A stretch of DNA of 62,610 nucleotides from Lachnospiraceae bacterium. GTDB taxonomy: Bacteria; Bacillota; Clostridia; Lachnospirales; Lachnospiraceae. The DNA is taken from the NCBI GenBank assembly GCA_015057055.1, contig SVFE01000006.1:1-62610 (forward strand), given 5' to 3'. The notes below the pieces were generated by a model. It saw nothing but the letters and a program-made list of their open reading frames with translations, did no database searches and had not been told where the DNA came from. Shown piece by piece: positions 53,909 through 62,610 of this stretch (positions are counted from its first letter, which is position 1; every line of letters starts with the position of its first letter). Made by a program: the position numbers and the translations under genes.

Positions 53909-53932
53909 CAGGAATTCTTCGCGTTGTTGACA

Positions 53933-53961
53933 TTGACATTTTCACTTTGCTACTGCATAAT
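53933..53961 (+). promoter_or_regulatory. promoter of the amino-acid ABC transporter operon
   Basis: TTGACA (53933-53938) and CATAAT (53956-53961) at 17 bases. A second TTGACA lies 6 bases upstream. Confidence 0.85.
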
Positions 53962-54013
53962 AGTAAAGTATTTGTTATACAAAATATCTACATATATAAG
54001 GAAGGAAATTATT

Positions 54014-54832
54014 ATGAAAAAGTTATTTGCACTCCTGCTTTCCCTTATCATGATGTTATCATTGTGTGCTTGCGGAAGCGAAACATCAGCTGAAACTGAA
54101 ACTGACTCAGATTACGATTACATCACCGGAAACGGCTATTTGGTAATCGGTATCACAGAATATCAGCCCATGAACTACTATGACGAAAACGGTGTTTTAA
54201 CCGGGTTCGACACAGAATTTGCCCAGGAAGTATGTTCCCGTCTTGGTGTGGAAGCACAATTCCAGATTATTGATTGGGATATGAAAGAAACCGAGTTGAT
54301 GTCCAGAAACATTGACTGTATCTGGAACGGCCTTACGGTTACAGAAGAAAGACGCGAAAACATGGATTTCACCACCTCTTATCTGACCAACCGTCAGTGT
54401 GTTGTAATCAACAGTGCCAATGCAGATACCTATACCGATGCAGCAAGCCTCGCTTCTGCCATGATTTCTGCAGAATCCGGTTCTGCCGGTGAAACTGCTG
54501 TGCTTGCAGACGCTTCTCTTTCTACTGCAAACTACACCCCTTCCAGCTCACAGGCAGACGCTTTACTCGCTCTCAAAGCCGGAAACTACGATGCTATCGT
54601 TATCGACTACACAATGGCTACTGCCAGCGTTGGAAACGGTGACTACGCCGACATGATGATTCTTGAAGACATTGCACTTGCAAACGAGGAATATGCCATC
54701 GGTTTCCGTCTCGGAAGTGATATGACTGCAAGAGTAAATGAAATTATCGAAGAAATGATTGCGGACGGTACTTTGGCAGCTTTAGCAGAAAAATACGATA
54801 TGACTGACCTTTATGAGGCAACATTAAACTAA
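54014..54832 (+). CDS. amino-acid ABC transporter substrate-binding lipoprotein
   Basis: A 272-residue lipoprotein (signal peptide ending LSLCACG, lipid-modified Cys) of the polar amino acid SBP family (SBP_bac_3). Visible family segments are LVIGITEYQPMNYYDENG, LTGFDTEFAQEVCSRLG, WDMKETELMSRNIDCIWNGLTVTEERRENMDF and the C-terminal NEIIEEMIADGTLAALAEKY. The amino acid bound cannot be told. AAGGAAGG lies a few bases upstream of ATG 54014; an in-frame extension upstream runs into the promoter and is not coding. It begins an SBP-permease-ATPase operon. Confidence 0.95.
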   Translation: MKKLFALLLSLIMMLSLCACGSETSAETETDSDYDYITGNGYLVIGITEYQPMNYYDENGVLTGFDTEFAQEVCSRLGVEAQFQIIDWDMKETELMSRNIDCIWNGLTVTEERRENMDFTTSYLTNRQCVVINSANADTYTDAASLASAMISAESGSAGETAVLADASLSTANYTPSSSQADALLALKAGNYDAIVIDYTMATASVGNGDYADMMILEDIALANEEYAIGFRLGSDMTARVNEIIEEMIADGTLAALAEKYDMTDLYEATLN

Positions 54833-54834
54833 TT

Positions 54835-55518
54835 ATGAATGAATTTATCAATGTAACACTACAATTAGCGGAGGGTTTTAAGACAACTTTAGGGTTATTT
54901 TTCTTAACCCTCCTTTTTTCTATTCCTTTAGGGCTTTTGGTGGCCGTATGTGCACGCTCCCATTTTACGCCTCTACGGATTTTAATTCGCGGTTTTGTTT
55001 ACATTATCCGCGGCACACCCCTTTTATTACAGTTAATGATTGTGGTATACCTTCCCGGAATCGCATTTCAGTATCCCATAACAAAATGGCCGATTTTTGG
55101 AGGCGATGTTGCAATGGCTTACTTTTACGGGGCCTTAGTTGCATTCGTCATCAATTATGCCTGTTATTTTTCTGAAATTTTCCGCGGCGGTATCGAAAAC
55201 ATCCCCAAAGGACAATACGAAGCCGCAGAAGTTTTAGGAATGACCAAATCCCAAATATTTTTCAAGGTCATCTTACTTCAGGTAATCCGCAATATTTTAG
55301 CGCCCATGAGCAATGAAATAATAACCCTTGTTAAGGATACCGCATTGGCAAGAACCGTATCAGTTATGGAAATGCTGTTTTTTGCAGAAGAAATACTGAC
55401 AAATCAATATATTGTTTGGCCGCTTTTCTATACCGGCGTCTTTTATCTGGTATTCAGTGCCTTTTTAACATTCCTGTTTAATTTGGCCGAAAAGAAATTA
55501 AGCAAATATTGGAACTAA
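54835..55518 (+). CDS. amino-acid ABC transporter permease
   Basis: A 227-residue HisM/GlnP-type permease with five or so membrane segments. The family signature is intact: IRGTPLLLQL near residue 60 and the coupling loop EIFRGGIENIPKGQYEAAEVLGMTK near 120. It starts 2 bases after the binding-protein gene and ends 18 bases before the ATPase gene. Confidence 0.96.
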   Translation: MNEFINVTLQLAEGFKTTLGLFFLTLLFSIPLGLLVAVCARSHFTPLRILIRGFVYIIRGTPLLLQLMIVVYLPGIAFQYPITKWPIFGGDVAMAYFYGALVAFVINYACYFSEIFRGGIENIPKGQYEAAEVLGMTKSQIFFKVILLQVIRNILAPMSNEIITLVKDTALARTVSVMEMLFFAEEILTNQYIVWPLFYTGVFYLVFSAFLTFLFNLAEKKLSKYWN

Positions 55519-55536
55519 AACAGATTGGAGATTACC

Positions 55537-56337
55537 ATGGCGTTATTGGAAGTATACAATTTACAAAAATCATTCGGAAGTGTTCCCGTATTAAAGGGCG
55601 TTTCTTTTTCCTTGGAAAAAGGGGAAGTCCTTGCCATTATCGGCTCCTCGGGAAGCGGAAAAACGACCTTACTGCGATGCTTAAACTTTTTGGAAAAAGC
55701 CGATGCCGGAACGATTTGTGTCGACAACAATCTCTTGTTTGACGGTGCCGACAAAAAACTTTCTTCCCAAAAGGAAATCCGAAAAAATCGACTCTTTTTC
55801 GGTCTTGTTTTTCAATCTTTTCACCTATTTCCGCAATATACGGTTTTAAAAAATCTTACCCTTGCCGCTGTTTTGGCTGCCAAGGAAAACAAAAAAAATT
55901 TTAATGCCAACAAAACTCAGATTTTGGCTGACATTGAAAAAAGGGCCTTAACCCTTTTAGACCGCGTCGGCCTGACAGAAAAAAAGGATGCATATCCCTG
56001 TAATTTGTCCGGCGGACAACAACAACGGGTTGCCATTGCCCGCGCTCTTATGCTGACTCCGGATATCTTGTGTTTCGACGAACCCACTAGTGCACTGGAC
56101 CCTGAGTTAACCAAAGAGGTACTGAAGGTAATCCGAGATTTAAAAACCTCTGATAATACCATGGTTGTTGTAACGCACGAGATGGAATTTGCAAGAAACG
56201 TGGCGGATAAAGTGATTTTCATGGCCAATGGAATCATTGAAGAAATGGGAACCCCGGAAGAAATATTCGAACATCCCAAGAGCCCTATTTTACAATCTTT
56301 TTTGAATAATGCTTTGGATTTTTCCGGAAATAACTAA
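55537..56337 (+). CDS. amino-acid ABC transporter ATP-binding protein
   Basis: A 266-residue ATPase with GSSGSGKTTLLRCLNFLE (Walker A, near residue 35), LSGGQQQRVAIARAL, FDEPTSALDPEL and the switch His in VVTHEMEFAR, the GlnQ/HisP pattern. A slightly extended insertion (ENKKNFNANKTQI) follows the Q-loop. ATG 55537 has GGAG 6 bases upstream. It completes the SBP-permease-ATPase importer and is followed by a terminator. Confidence 0.97.
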   Translation: MALLEVYNLQKSFGSVPVLKGVSFSLEKGEVLAIIGSSGSGKTTLLRCLNFLEKADAGTICVDNNLLFDGADKKLSSQKEIRKNRLFFGLVFQSFHLFPQYTVLKNLTLAAVLAAKENKKNFNANKTQILADIEKRALTLLDRVGLTEKKDAYPCNLSGGQQQRVAIARALMLTPDILCFDEPTSALDPELTKEVLKVIRDLKTSDNTMVVVTHEMEFARNVADKVIFMANGIIEEMGTPEEIFEHPKSPILQSFLNNALDFSGNN

Positions 56338-56351
56338 TCTTCTATTGCACC

Positions 56352-56393
56352 AAAAAACCACCTGACAAAAATTTCAGGTGGTTTTCTTTTTTT
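56352..56393 (+). terminator. terminator after the amino-acid ABC operon
   Basis: A 12-base-pair perfect stem (AAAACCACCTGA with TCAGGTGGTTTT) with an 8-base loop, followed by a T-rich run. Confidence 0.92.
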
Positions 56394-56432
56394 CTTTCTT
56401 TATTTAATTGAATTCTGCTCATTCGGAATCAA

Positions 56433-58061
56433 TTATTCTACATAATCCGAATTAACATAAGCAATCTGACCGTTATATACGATTTCAATCCATTCATCAT
56501 CCGAATCATCAATCACATCAAAGGTCTCGCCCTGATAAGCAACGCCGACACGTTCTCCGTCCAAATCTGCCGTTGCCCGGATATTCACGGTATCCGTCAC
56601 CGTAACCGTTCCTATCGTCTCAACACCATCTGCCGATTCCGTTAACGGTTCCCCAACAACTTGAAGGTATTCCGACTTAATATATCCGATTTCACCTTCG
56701 TAAACAACCTCACTCCAGCCATTTGCCAACTGCGCATTACACTGAAGAACCGTACCGCCTTCTACGCGGCCGAGACGGTCTGCTTCCTCACTGTCAGAAG
56801 CCCTAACATTTACCGTTGTAGTAGCTTCTACTTCAAAAGGACCTGCTTCTTCCTCCGGCTCCGTTTCTGCAACTTCATTATCGCTTACCGAGCCTGCATC
56901 CGCGACTTCATTTTCACTTACCGTTTCATCCGACAACTGGTATGCTTCTGCGGCAAGGCGTTCACCGACTTCATCCCGAATTACCTGATTCAATGCATTC
57001 ATGTAAGTTGCAAATTCTGCATTGGCATCCATAACTTCCGTATATTCCGTATCCACGCGGGTCAATAAATCTTTTACATCCTGCTGCGAAGTAACTGCAA
57101 CAATATAATCCGCAACGTTTTCATCAAAATCACCGGAATATACGTACAACTCTCCGCTTTCGTTTTCACATACAAACAGGGTAAGGAGCGATGGCGCCAC
57201 CTGTTCCCATCCGACGAGTTTTACATCATAGCATACATATACAATATAAGAATTTTCAAAAGGACCTGCTTTTGTATAACATACAATATTTTGATATTCT
57301 TCTACGTAGGTACTCTTTACCTCGATTTTTACCTCTTCCACAGTATCAATATAACTGCGCATGGAACGAAGGGTTTCAATATCATTGGTCTGCATTGCAA
57401 GGAAATAGCGATTTACCAAATCGTTTACTTCCGGATAAGCATTCTCCTGCAAAGGATCTGTCGGAACGCTTATAACCGCGGATTCGGACACCGTATTGGC
57501 AGAAAGACCATTCCCGGAAACAGATGCTGCCGGACTCTTTCCGTCTGTCAACGCAAAAACTAAAACTCCAATCAAAACAGCGCCTGCAACAACACCGGCA
57601 CCAATCGAAAGAACTTTCTTGTTCTTCTTACACCATTTTGAAAGTTTTTGCCATACCTCGCTCATAAATTCAAAAAATTCACCATCTTTGTTTTCTACAT
57701 GCTTTAACTGCTCACGTTCAAAAATAGTTTCTTTTTCTGAGAGAATCTCGCCGGTCATGGCATCGACTTCGATTTCAACAAATTCAGAATCATCTGCTTC
57801 TTCCAAGGACTCCTGTTCCATTTCCATCGGTTCCGTCGGTTCGGCATTATCTTCCGCCTCCGCCGTTACTGCAACCTGCGCAGTCTCTTCCGATTCCCGG
57901 ATGCTAGTCTCTTCCGGCTCTGTAACCGTTTTCTCCATCGTTTCCGCAGCCGTTGTTTCCTCTGTTTCGGAAACACTTTCTGCAGAAACTACTTCCGTAA
58001 CATTGCTATTTTCCGCAACCGGAAGTGCAGCAGACTTCTTTCCTTTTTTCTTTTTTCCCAT
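56433..58061 (-). CDS. membrane protein with two C-terminal SH3b domains
   Basis: A 542-residue protein. The N-terminal 130 residues are acidic and low complexity after a basic start (MGKKKKGKKSAA), then one membrane segment (about 147-172). A mixed region (about 200-345) follows, a Glu/Ser/Val spacer, and two bacterial SH3 (SH3b) domains at about 410-470 (TVNVRASDSEEADRLGRV) and 475-542 (TVNIRATADLDGERVGVA). SH3b domains usually bind cell wall, so the C-terminus should be outside. No enzymatic domain is seen. It may sense or attach to peptidoglycan. Own gene, upstream tRNA-Arg reads the same way. Confidence 0.8.
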   Translation of the reverse strand: MGKKKKGKKSAALPVAENSNVTEVVSAESVSETEETTAAETMEKTVTEPEETSIRESEETAQVAVTAEAEDNAEPTEPMEMEQESLEEADDSEFVEIEVDAMTGEILSEKETIFEREQLKHVENKDGEFFEFMSEVWQKLSKWCKKNKKVLSIGAGVVAGAVLIGVLVFALTDGKSPAASVSGNGLSANTVSESAVISVPTDPLQENAYPEVNDLVNRYFLAMQTNDIETLRSMRSYIDTVEEVKIEVKSTYVEEYQNIVCYTKAGPFENSYIVYVCYDVKLVGWEQVAPSLLTLFVCENESGELYVYSGDFDENVADYIVAVTSQQDVKDLLTRVDTEYTEVMDANAEFATYMNALNQVIRDEVGERLAAEAYQLSDETVSENEVADAGSVSDNEVAETEPEEEAGPFEVEATTTVNVRASDSEEADRLGRVEGGTVLQCNAQLANGWSEVVYEGEIGYIKSEYLQVVGEPLTESADGVETIGTVTVTDTVNIRATADLDGERVGVAYQGETFDVIDDSDDEWIEIVYNGQIAYVNSDYVE

Positions 58062-58159
58062 AATTCATTAAACCTCTCTTATATATGACTGCTCCAGTAC
58101 TTTCCATGCTTTATATTACAAAGTATGATTTCCGGTTTCCCCTTGTCATATAAGAAAAA

Positions 58160-58231
58160 TGCACTCGACAGGAATCGAACCTGCATTAAAGGCGTCGGAG
58201 GCCTTCGTTCTATCCATTAGACTACGAGTGC
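58160..58231 (-). tRNA. tRNA-Arg (anticodon CCG)
   Basis: A 72-base tRNA. Acceptor GCACTCG with CGAGTGC, discriminator A, anticodon stem AAGGC with GCCTT, loop CTCCGAC (anticodon CCG), T arm GCAGG, TTCGATT, CCTGT. The D stem (GTCT with AGAAC) has a one-base bulge or mismatch. CCA is not encoded. A run of T follows the 3' end. Confidence 0.93.
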
Positions 58232-58419
58232 GTTTTTTGCATCACAAGATATTATAATTGTTACATTTTTATTACATACTTGTTAAGCCTTGACTATAAT
58301 AGCACAATTTTTCTACTTTGTCTAGTATTGCCCCACCGGAATGATTTTTTCCTATATTCACGGTCACGGAAACGACATTTTTCAGCAAAAACAGTACACA
58401 CTTCTCCACATCTGCACTG

Positions 58420-59463
58420 TTATAGTCGGCTGATTATATCTTCCTGCCAATCATAATAATACACCGAATCCGTCAATACCTCTTCGCCGGATACCTGGGT
58501 TTCATTTACTTCACGCACCATACTTTGCAACCGCTGTGCATCTTCCAGATTCTCATCCGGCACCAAAATGATTTCATGAACCGAAGATGGTAAAATATAA
58601 AAATTCTTTTGAAGTCGCTTTCCAAAATTCTCCAATAATCCGTCATAAGTCATGCATGCCGCTCCATAAAGTTTCTTTTGGTTGGTTACCACATACATCG
58701 GGAAAGAATCCCTCATATCAAAAATCCGGTCCAAAAGTCGGTCTGCCATAACTTCCAGCCATTGCTCCGGCTCTTTCATTCGCAGTTCGTCATCATGGCT
58801 TAACTCCTCTTCACTAAGGTAAGTTTCCATGTATTCATCACATTTATGCAACAAATCTTCTTTTATAATACTGCGCATTACATCCTCCATGCTGCTGATT
58901 TTTGCCGGTAAATGGAGAGGTGTGTTTTTTCTGGCCAATGCCAGCAATTCTTCTTTTTCGATATTCCACAATTTCAAATGATTGTTATATACCAAAATGC
59001 TCGCTTCGCCTAACATTTCATTGTCTAAAATACAGTAAAAAATGTAAGACATATCCATGTAAGGGAACGAAGGTATATCTTTTAACAATTCCCGGTTTTT
59101 CTCCGTATTTACCAGTTTAAAAACCAACCGGCTTTTTACTTTTTCAAAATCCGTAAAAAAGTCCATGGAGAAATCCCCTTCTTTTGCATGTTCTTCCCCC
59201 ACCTTAATGATGCTGTTTACTATTTCTCCCATAGTCAGACAGCCTTTGTTATATTCTTCGTAAAAATCATCCACATATACCGTAGGCGAAATATTGCTGT
59301 TTTCATTTATCAGCGTAACCCCGTGTAATATGATTCCGTTATTTTTTCTGACGTTGGCGCGTCGCACCCGATTTTCATTTCCATAAAAATCTTTCAGTGC
59401 AGAACAAATCATCTCTAAAAATTCATCCATGGTTATTTCTTTATACATTGTTACAGTTTCCAT
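58420..59463 (-). CDS. DUF5688 family protein
   Basis: A roughly 347-residue soluble protein of the DUF5688 family, which is common in Lachnospiraceae and has no known function. Features: MDEFLEMICSALKDFYGNENRV, YVDDFYEEYNKGCLTMGEIVNSIIKV, and the later YVVTNQKKLYGAACMTYDGLLENF. No membrane segment or signal peptide. The start is doubtful: the nearest strong site (GGAGGAG) lies 26 bases before ATG 59463, and ATG 59448 has only a weak site. The TTG at 59535 lies in the T-run of the efp terminator and is unlikely. Confidence 0.78.
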   Translation of the reverse strand: METVTMYKEITMDEFLEMICSALKDFYGNENRVRRANVRKNNGIILHGVTLINENSNISPTVYVDDFYEEYNKGCLTMGEIVNSIIKVGEEHAKEGDFSMDFFTDFEKVKSRLVFKLVNTEKNRELLKDIPSFPYMDMSYIFYCILDNEMLGEASILVYNNHLKLWNIEKEELLALARKNTPLHLPAKISSMEDVMRSIIKEDLLHKCDEYMETYLSEEELSHDDELRMKEPEQWLEVMADRLLDRIFDMRDSFPMYVVTNQKKLYGAACMTYDGLLENFGKRLQKNFYILPSSVHEIILVPDENLEDAQRLQSMVREVNETQVSGEEVLTDSVYYYDWQEDIISRL

Positions 59464-59533
59464 AATTTTATTATGTAATCTTTCGACTACTCCTCCTTTT
59501 TTAGTTTTTTCCTCAGCGGTTCGTTTTCGGAAC

Positions 59534-59571
59534 AAAAAAAGACAATGAATGCGTCATACATTCATTGTCTT
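59534..59571 (-). terminator. terminator after efp
   Basis: A 13-base-pair perfect stem (AAGACAATGAATG with CATTCATTGTCTT, 59539-59551 and 59559-59571), 7-base loop, seven T on the minus strand. Confidence 0.93.
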
Positions 59572-59605
59572 GTAATCATTTCCATGCAATTAAAACGATC
59601 AAAGA

Positions 59606-60163
59606 TTATACACGGCTCAAGTATTCTCCGGTTCTGGTATCAATCTTAATCTTCTCACCCTGTTCTACGAAAAGAGGAACCATAACCTGTGCTCCGGTTT
59701 CAACAATAGCAGGCTTTGTAGCACCTGTTGCTGTATCACCCTTGAATCCGGGTTCTGTATTTGTAATCTCTAATTCTACAAACAAAGGCGGTTCAATTGC
59801 GAATACGCTGCCGTTATGAGAACATACCTTAACCATTTCGTTTTCCTTAACGAACTTAAGGGCATCTCCGATTGTTTCCTTATTTAATGCAACCTGATCA
59901 TAGTTTTCTGTATCCATAAAGTTATACAAATCACCATCTGCATATAAATACTGCATTTCTTTTCTATCAATACGTGCCTGAGGGCATTTTTCGGTGGGAC
60001 GGAAAGTTTTTTCTACTACACCGCCACTCTTGATATTTTTCAGCTTTGTTCTAACGAACGCTGCACCCTTTCCCGGTTTTACATGCTGGAATTCAATAAT
60101 CTGAAAAACATTGCCATCATATTCGATGGTAATACCATTTCTGAAATCACCTGCAGAAATCAT
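59606..60163 (-). CDS. efp: translation elongation factor P
   Basis: EF-P relieves ribosome stalling at proline runs. The 185-residue protein has the KOW-like first domain with the loop [10 protein letters not shown], whose Lys32 is the usual modification site. The following two OB domains include [20 protein letters not shown] and the C-terminal [26 protein letters not shown] precedes the ATG. A weak promoter-like pair lies just upstream (TTGAAA and TATAAA, only 15 bases apart). No epmA/epmB modification gene is in the window. Confidence 0.97.
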   Translation of the reverse strand: MISAGDFRNGITIEYDGNVFQIIEFQHVKPGKGAAFVRTKLKNIKSGGVVEKTFRPTEKCPQARIDRKEMQYLYADGDLYNFMDTENYDQVALNKETIGDALKFVKENEMVKVCSHNGSVFAIEPPLFVELEITNTEPGFKGDTATGATKPAIVETGAQVMVPLFVEQGEKIKIDTRTGEYLSRV

Positions 60164-60243
60164 CCTTACATCCTCCTAAATTGTCTTCACGAAATAATTC
60201 TTTATTAGTTTATACTATAAACCACTATTTTTCAACTGTTTTT

Positions 60244-60684
60244 TTAGCTTTTTCGAGTCATTTCCAAAAGAATATCAATGGCATGCAAATACCCCTGCAA
60301 TCCTTCGCCGTAAATCTGTTTGTCACAGGCCGGTGCAGTCACGGAAATACTGCGAAATGCTTCTCTTTTGGTGATATCCGAAATATGTACTTCAATTTTG
60401 GGCATGGACACACTCTTTAACGCATCGTGAATCGCATAACTGTAATGAGTGTAAGCGCCGGGATTGATAATGATTCCTTCGGTACTATCCTCGTATGCGT
60501 CCTGAATACGGTCAATAATAGCGCCCTCATGATTGGACTGAAACACCTCAATCTGACAATTTTCTTTCTGTCCTTTTTCCCCAATCATCTGAAGAAGAGT
60601 ATCGTAATTTTCCGTGCCGTAAACTTCCTTTTCCCGGATTCCGAGAAAATTAAGGTTCGGGCCGTTGATAATCAGTATTTTCAT
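60244..60684 (-). CDS. aroQ: 3-dehydroquinate dehydratase, type II
   Basis: A shikimate-pathway enzyme making 3-dehydroshikimate. The 146-residue type II protein has the NGPNLNFLG start, the active-site INPGAYTHYSYAI and the EVHISDITKREAFR segment (family usually has Asn for Asp). AAGGAG lies 7 bases before ATG 60684. It belongs to the aroE-aroK-DUF3592-aroQ run, three pathway genes together. Confidence 0.95.
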   Translation of the reverse strand: MKILIINGPNLNFLGIREKEVYGTENYDTLLQMIGEKGQKENCQIEVFQSNHEGAIIDRIQDAYEDSTEGIIINPGAYTHYSYAIHDALKSVSMPKIEVHISDITKREAFRSISVTAPACDKQIYGEGLQGYLHAIDILLEMTRKS

Positions 60685-60698
60685 AGTTTTTCTCCTTC

Positions 60699-61244
60699 CT
60701 AACCAACAAAGAAACAAATAGCGGCAATCACCAGAAACAATGCGCCCACTGACAAAAGTACGATTCCGGCAATATCACTGACTACGACTACTTTTTCCAC
60801 GTAGGCCTGCTTCGGTTTCTTCGGATTATACACCACAGGAAGAGTACTTCCCAACGGCCACAGCGCATTTGCCGTGCTTTGATATGCATAAAACATTCCA
60901 GCATAACGAATTCTCTGAAACATATCCTTTTCCGTAACGGAAAACGCTTCCAAATCTTCTCCCTTTTTTCCCTCCGGCAACACTTTGGATACCACTTTAC
61001 ATCCCCGGTAATGCCGATATGCCCGGTAAGATTTTCCGTCTGCATCAAATTCCACAACCGGGGTAATGGCATGACGCGTATTGTCTCCCATTGCTAATTT
61101 TTTGTACTCTATCACTCTTCCTTCCGTCTTTTCGCTACATTTTGCCACCAAAGACTTCTTATGCATAAAAAAGGGAATAGAAATCACCATAAAAAGCAGG
61201 GAAACACCACCAAAAATAATTGCTAAAAGTACTCCTAATTCCAT
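60699..61244 (-). CDS. DUF3592-like two-segment membrane protein
   Basis: A 181-residue protein with one membrane segment near each end (about 4-27 and 155-180) and a soluble middle that contains PVVEFDADGKSYRAYRH and LPVVYNPKKPKQAYV, the DUF3592 pattern. No function known. It lies between aroK and aroQ, overlapping aroK by 10 bases, so it is in the aromatic operon, but nothing links it to the pathway. Confidence 0.75.
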   Translation of the reverse strand: MELGVLLAIIFGGVSLLFMVISIPFFMHKKSLVAKCSEKTEGRVIEYKKLAMGDNTRHAITPVVEFDADGKSYRAYRHYRGCKVVSKVLPEGKKGEDLEAFSVTEKDMFQRIRYAGMFYAYQSTANALWPLGSTLPVVYNPKKPKQAYVEKVVVVSDIAGIVLLSVGALFLVIAAICFFVG

Positions 61245-61753
61245 TTTTCTCCTCCTATTCGACAGATGTAATCTGCGATTTCCTCCGGCGTTTTGTCATC
61301 GGTTCGGATTATTACCTCTGCCGCCGCCTCATAAATCGGTCCTCTCACGCAAAGCATGTTGTGAATCTTTTTCTTCCGGTCCGCATCCTGCAATAGCGGT
61401 CTGGAAGTATCCTTTTCCACTCTGTCAAAAATTACGTCTTCCCCGGTCTTTAAATAAATCACTTTCCCGATGTTCTTCATCAGCTCTGCATTTTCTTTTC
61501 GAAGCGGCATCCCGCCACCGGTGGATAAAATAACATCCTCCTCCATCGCGGCAATTTTCCTTAGATACTCCGTTTCCATATTCCGAAACGCCTCTTCTCC
61601 GAGAGAAGAAAAAATATCGGAAATGGTTCGCCCCTGTTCTTTTTCAATTTCACGGTCGGCATCCAAAAGTTTCTTCCCGCACCGCCGGGCGAGTAACTTA
61701 GCCACGGTACTTTTACCGCAGCCCATATAGCCGATTAATACAATTCCGCTCAT
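61235..61753 (-). CDS. aroK: shikimate kinase
   Basis: Phosphorylates shikimate with ATP. The 172-residue protein has the P-loop GYMGCGKST, the shikimate-binding DADREIE and STGGGMPLR segments and the lid RPLL motif (TSRPLLQDADRKKK). Length is typical. ATG overlaps the aroE stop by 4 bases and its end overlaps the DUF3592 gene by 10. Confidence 0.95.
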   Translation of the reverse strand: MSGIVLIGYMGCGKSTVAKLLARRCGKKLLDADREIEKEQGRTISDIFSSLGEEAFRNMETEYLRKIAAMEEDVILSTGGGMPLRKENAELMKNIGKVIYLKTGEDVIFDRVEKDTSRPLLQDADRKKKIHNMLCVRGPIYEAAAEVIIRTDDKTPEEIADYICRIGGEKWN

Positions 61754-62610
61754 CTTGTTTCCTCTAACTTTTGCAGCACCAATGCTGCGTCCTCATCCGT
61801 TATCGTTTCTCCGGTCCAAAGCTCGTACGCCATAATCCCTTGGAACAAAAGCATTTTCAGTCCGTTAAATGCTTTTCCGCCCTGCGCCTCCACCAGCTCC
61901 ATGAATTTTGTCTTGGCGGGATTAAAAATAAGGTCATAGCCAATTTCTATTTTTTCATAAAAGGCAGGATTTTCGATGGCGGAAACCGTTACGTTGGGAT
62001 GCATTCCCACGCTGGTCGCCTGGATGGCCAGCCACTTTTCATTGCCACCAATCTCATCCATTCTTTCCAAATACTTTTCTTCATAGGAAGCTACTGTAAT
62101 CTTTCGCTCCGGATAGGCAGTCATAAAATGCTCCGCAAGGGAAAGGGCTTTTTCTTTACTGCGATTTAACAGTAAAATATTTTTAGCGCCTGCTTCCAAC
62201 AGCATACAAAGCACCGCGTTAGAAGCACCGCCGGCACCAATTACCACTGCATTCTTTCCTTTTAAGGTAATCCCGTCGTATTCCATGGCGCGCCAAAGTC
62301 CCGGCATATCCGTATTATACCCTTTCAGTCCGCCCGGGACGGGAACCAACGTATTCACCGCGCCAATCAGCGACGCTTTTTCGTCAATTTCCTTTAAATA
62401 TTCCATCACGGCGCGTTTATGCGGCACCGTAACATTCGCCCCTTTGGCCCCTAAAGCAGTCAAGCCTTTTACCGCATCGCCCAATGCCTCTTCCTCCACC
62501 CGGAAAGCCATATAGGAAAAGTTTCGTTCCTTTATCTTTGACAAACTTTCATGAATCACCGGCGACAAAGAATGCTCCACCGGATTTCCCAAAAGGCATA
62601 AAAGCTTTGT
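61750..62610 (-). CDS. aroE: shikimate dehydrogenase, 5' end outside window
   Basis: Reduces 3-dehydroshikimate to shikimate. The visible 286 residues begin in the family N-terminus (TKLLCLLGNPVEHSLSPVI), so only a few residues are missing. Also seen are GANVTVPHK, IGAVNTLV, NTDMPGLWRAME, the NADP site VIGAGGASNAVLC, LNRS, and QATSVGM. First gene visible of the aroE-aroK-DUF3592-aroQ run, reading leftward. Confidence 0.95.
   Translation of the reverse strand, partial: TKLLCLLGNPVEHSLSPVIHESLSKIKERNFSYMAFRVEEEALGDAVKGLTALGAKGANVTVPHKRAVMEYLKEIDEKASLIGAVNTLVPVPGGLKGYNTDMPGLWRAMEYDGITLKGKNAVVIGAGGASNAVLCMLLEAGAKNILLLNRSKEKALSLAEHFMTAYPERKITVASYEEKYLERMDEIGGNEKWLAIQATSVGMHPNVTVSAIENPAFYEKIEIGYDLIFNPAKTKFMELVEAQGGKAFNGLKMLLFQGIMAYELWTGETITDEDAALVLQKLEETR

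Noticed and set aside
53819-54013. N-terminal extension of the amino-acid binding protein
   Set aside because: The frame is open but contains the promoters and operator, and the signal peptide with a good ribosome binding site starts at 54014.

Overview
The window is a stretch of core chromosome from a low-to-medium GC Firmicute, most likely a member of the Lachnospiraceae (Clostridia). The reasons are the gene orders (plsX-acpP-rnc-smc-ftsY, ylxM-ffh-rpsP-khpA-rimM-trmD, gpsA-plsY-der-DUF512), families common in that group (DUF5688, UPF0210/UPF0237, a long FtsA-like ATPase, a long Prs), Firmicutes-type promoters (TTGACA-N17-TATAAT) and GGAGG ribosome binding sites. I see no insertion sequence, prophage, CRISPR array or integrase. 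About 85% of the genes lie on the minus strand, so most operons read from high to low coordinates.

Layout. 1-950: 3' part of an ABC-2-like permease (+). 947-2951: MoxR-type AAA+ ATPase and VWA protein. 2978-7373: DUF512 radical-SAM protein, Der, PlsY, GpsA. 7430-8759: back-to-back promoters, prs (+), shared terminator. 8774-15686: purine permease, TyrS, a Nudix hydrolase, a YfiH-type protein and a hybrid histidine kinase. 15706-21742: the rplS/rbgA/rnhB/yraN neighbourhood, with two signal peptidases and a FliK-like/FlhB-C-like pair. 21770-24626: an ABC exporter whose permease is fused to a CPBP protease, placed between trmD and rplS. 24667-28344: trmD, rimM, khpA, rpsP, ffh and ylxM. 28378-37385: YitT, IlvA, FtsY, SMC, RNase III, ACP and PlsX. 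37396-41371: rpmF, a membrane-anchored M3 peptidase and Pta. 41547-42656: TmcAL (+). 42681-50987: UPF0210, an ACT protein, an MBL hydrolase, a long FtsA-like protein, CoaE, PolA and a zinc-finger membrane protein. 51101-56393 (+): tRNA-Leu, an anchored FKBP/trigger-factor-like protein and an amino-acid ABC transporter, with a minus-strand ZnuA-like lipoprotein in between. 56433-62610: SH3 membrane protein, tRNA-Arg, DUF5688, EF-P, AroQ, a DUF3592 protein, AroK and AroE (cut by the window edge).

Functional themes. Protein synthesis and export dominate: SRP and its receptor, ribosome assembly, tRNA modification, two LepB enzymes, EF-P and TyrS. Envelope and lipid genes (PlsX, PlsY, GpsA, ACP) run through the window. 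The least ordinary items are the FliK-like/FlhB-C-like pair with no flagellar genes nearby, the M3 peptidase with a Q/P-rich C-terminal tail, the membrane-anchored foldase lacking a ribosome-binding domain, the FtsA-like ATPase with a large extra C-terminal region, and several promoter/terminator overlaps.

No stretch longer than 300 bases lacks a gene. The largest gene-free gap (41278-41546) holds the pta promoter and nothing else I can name. Start codons were chosen from ribosome binding site spacing and doubtful ones are flagged. All function calls come from reading motifs and gene order; no database search was run.
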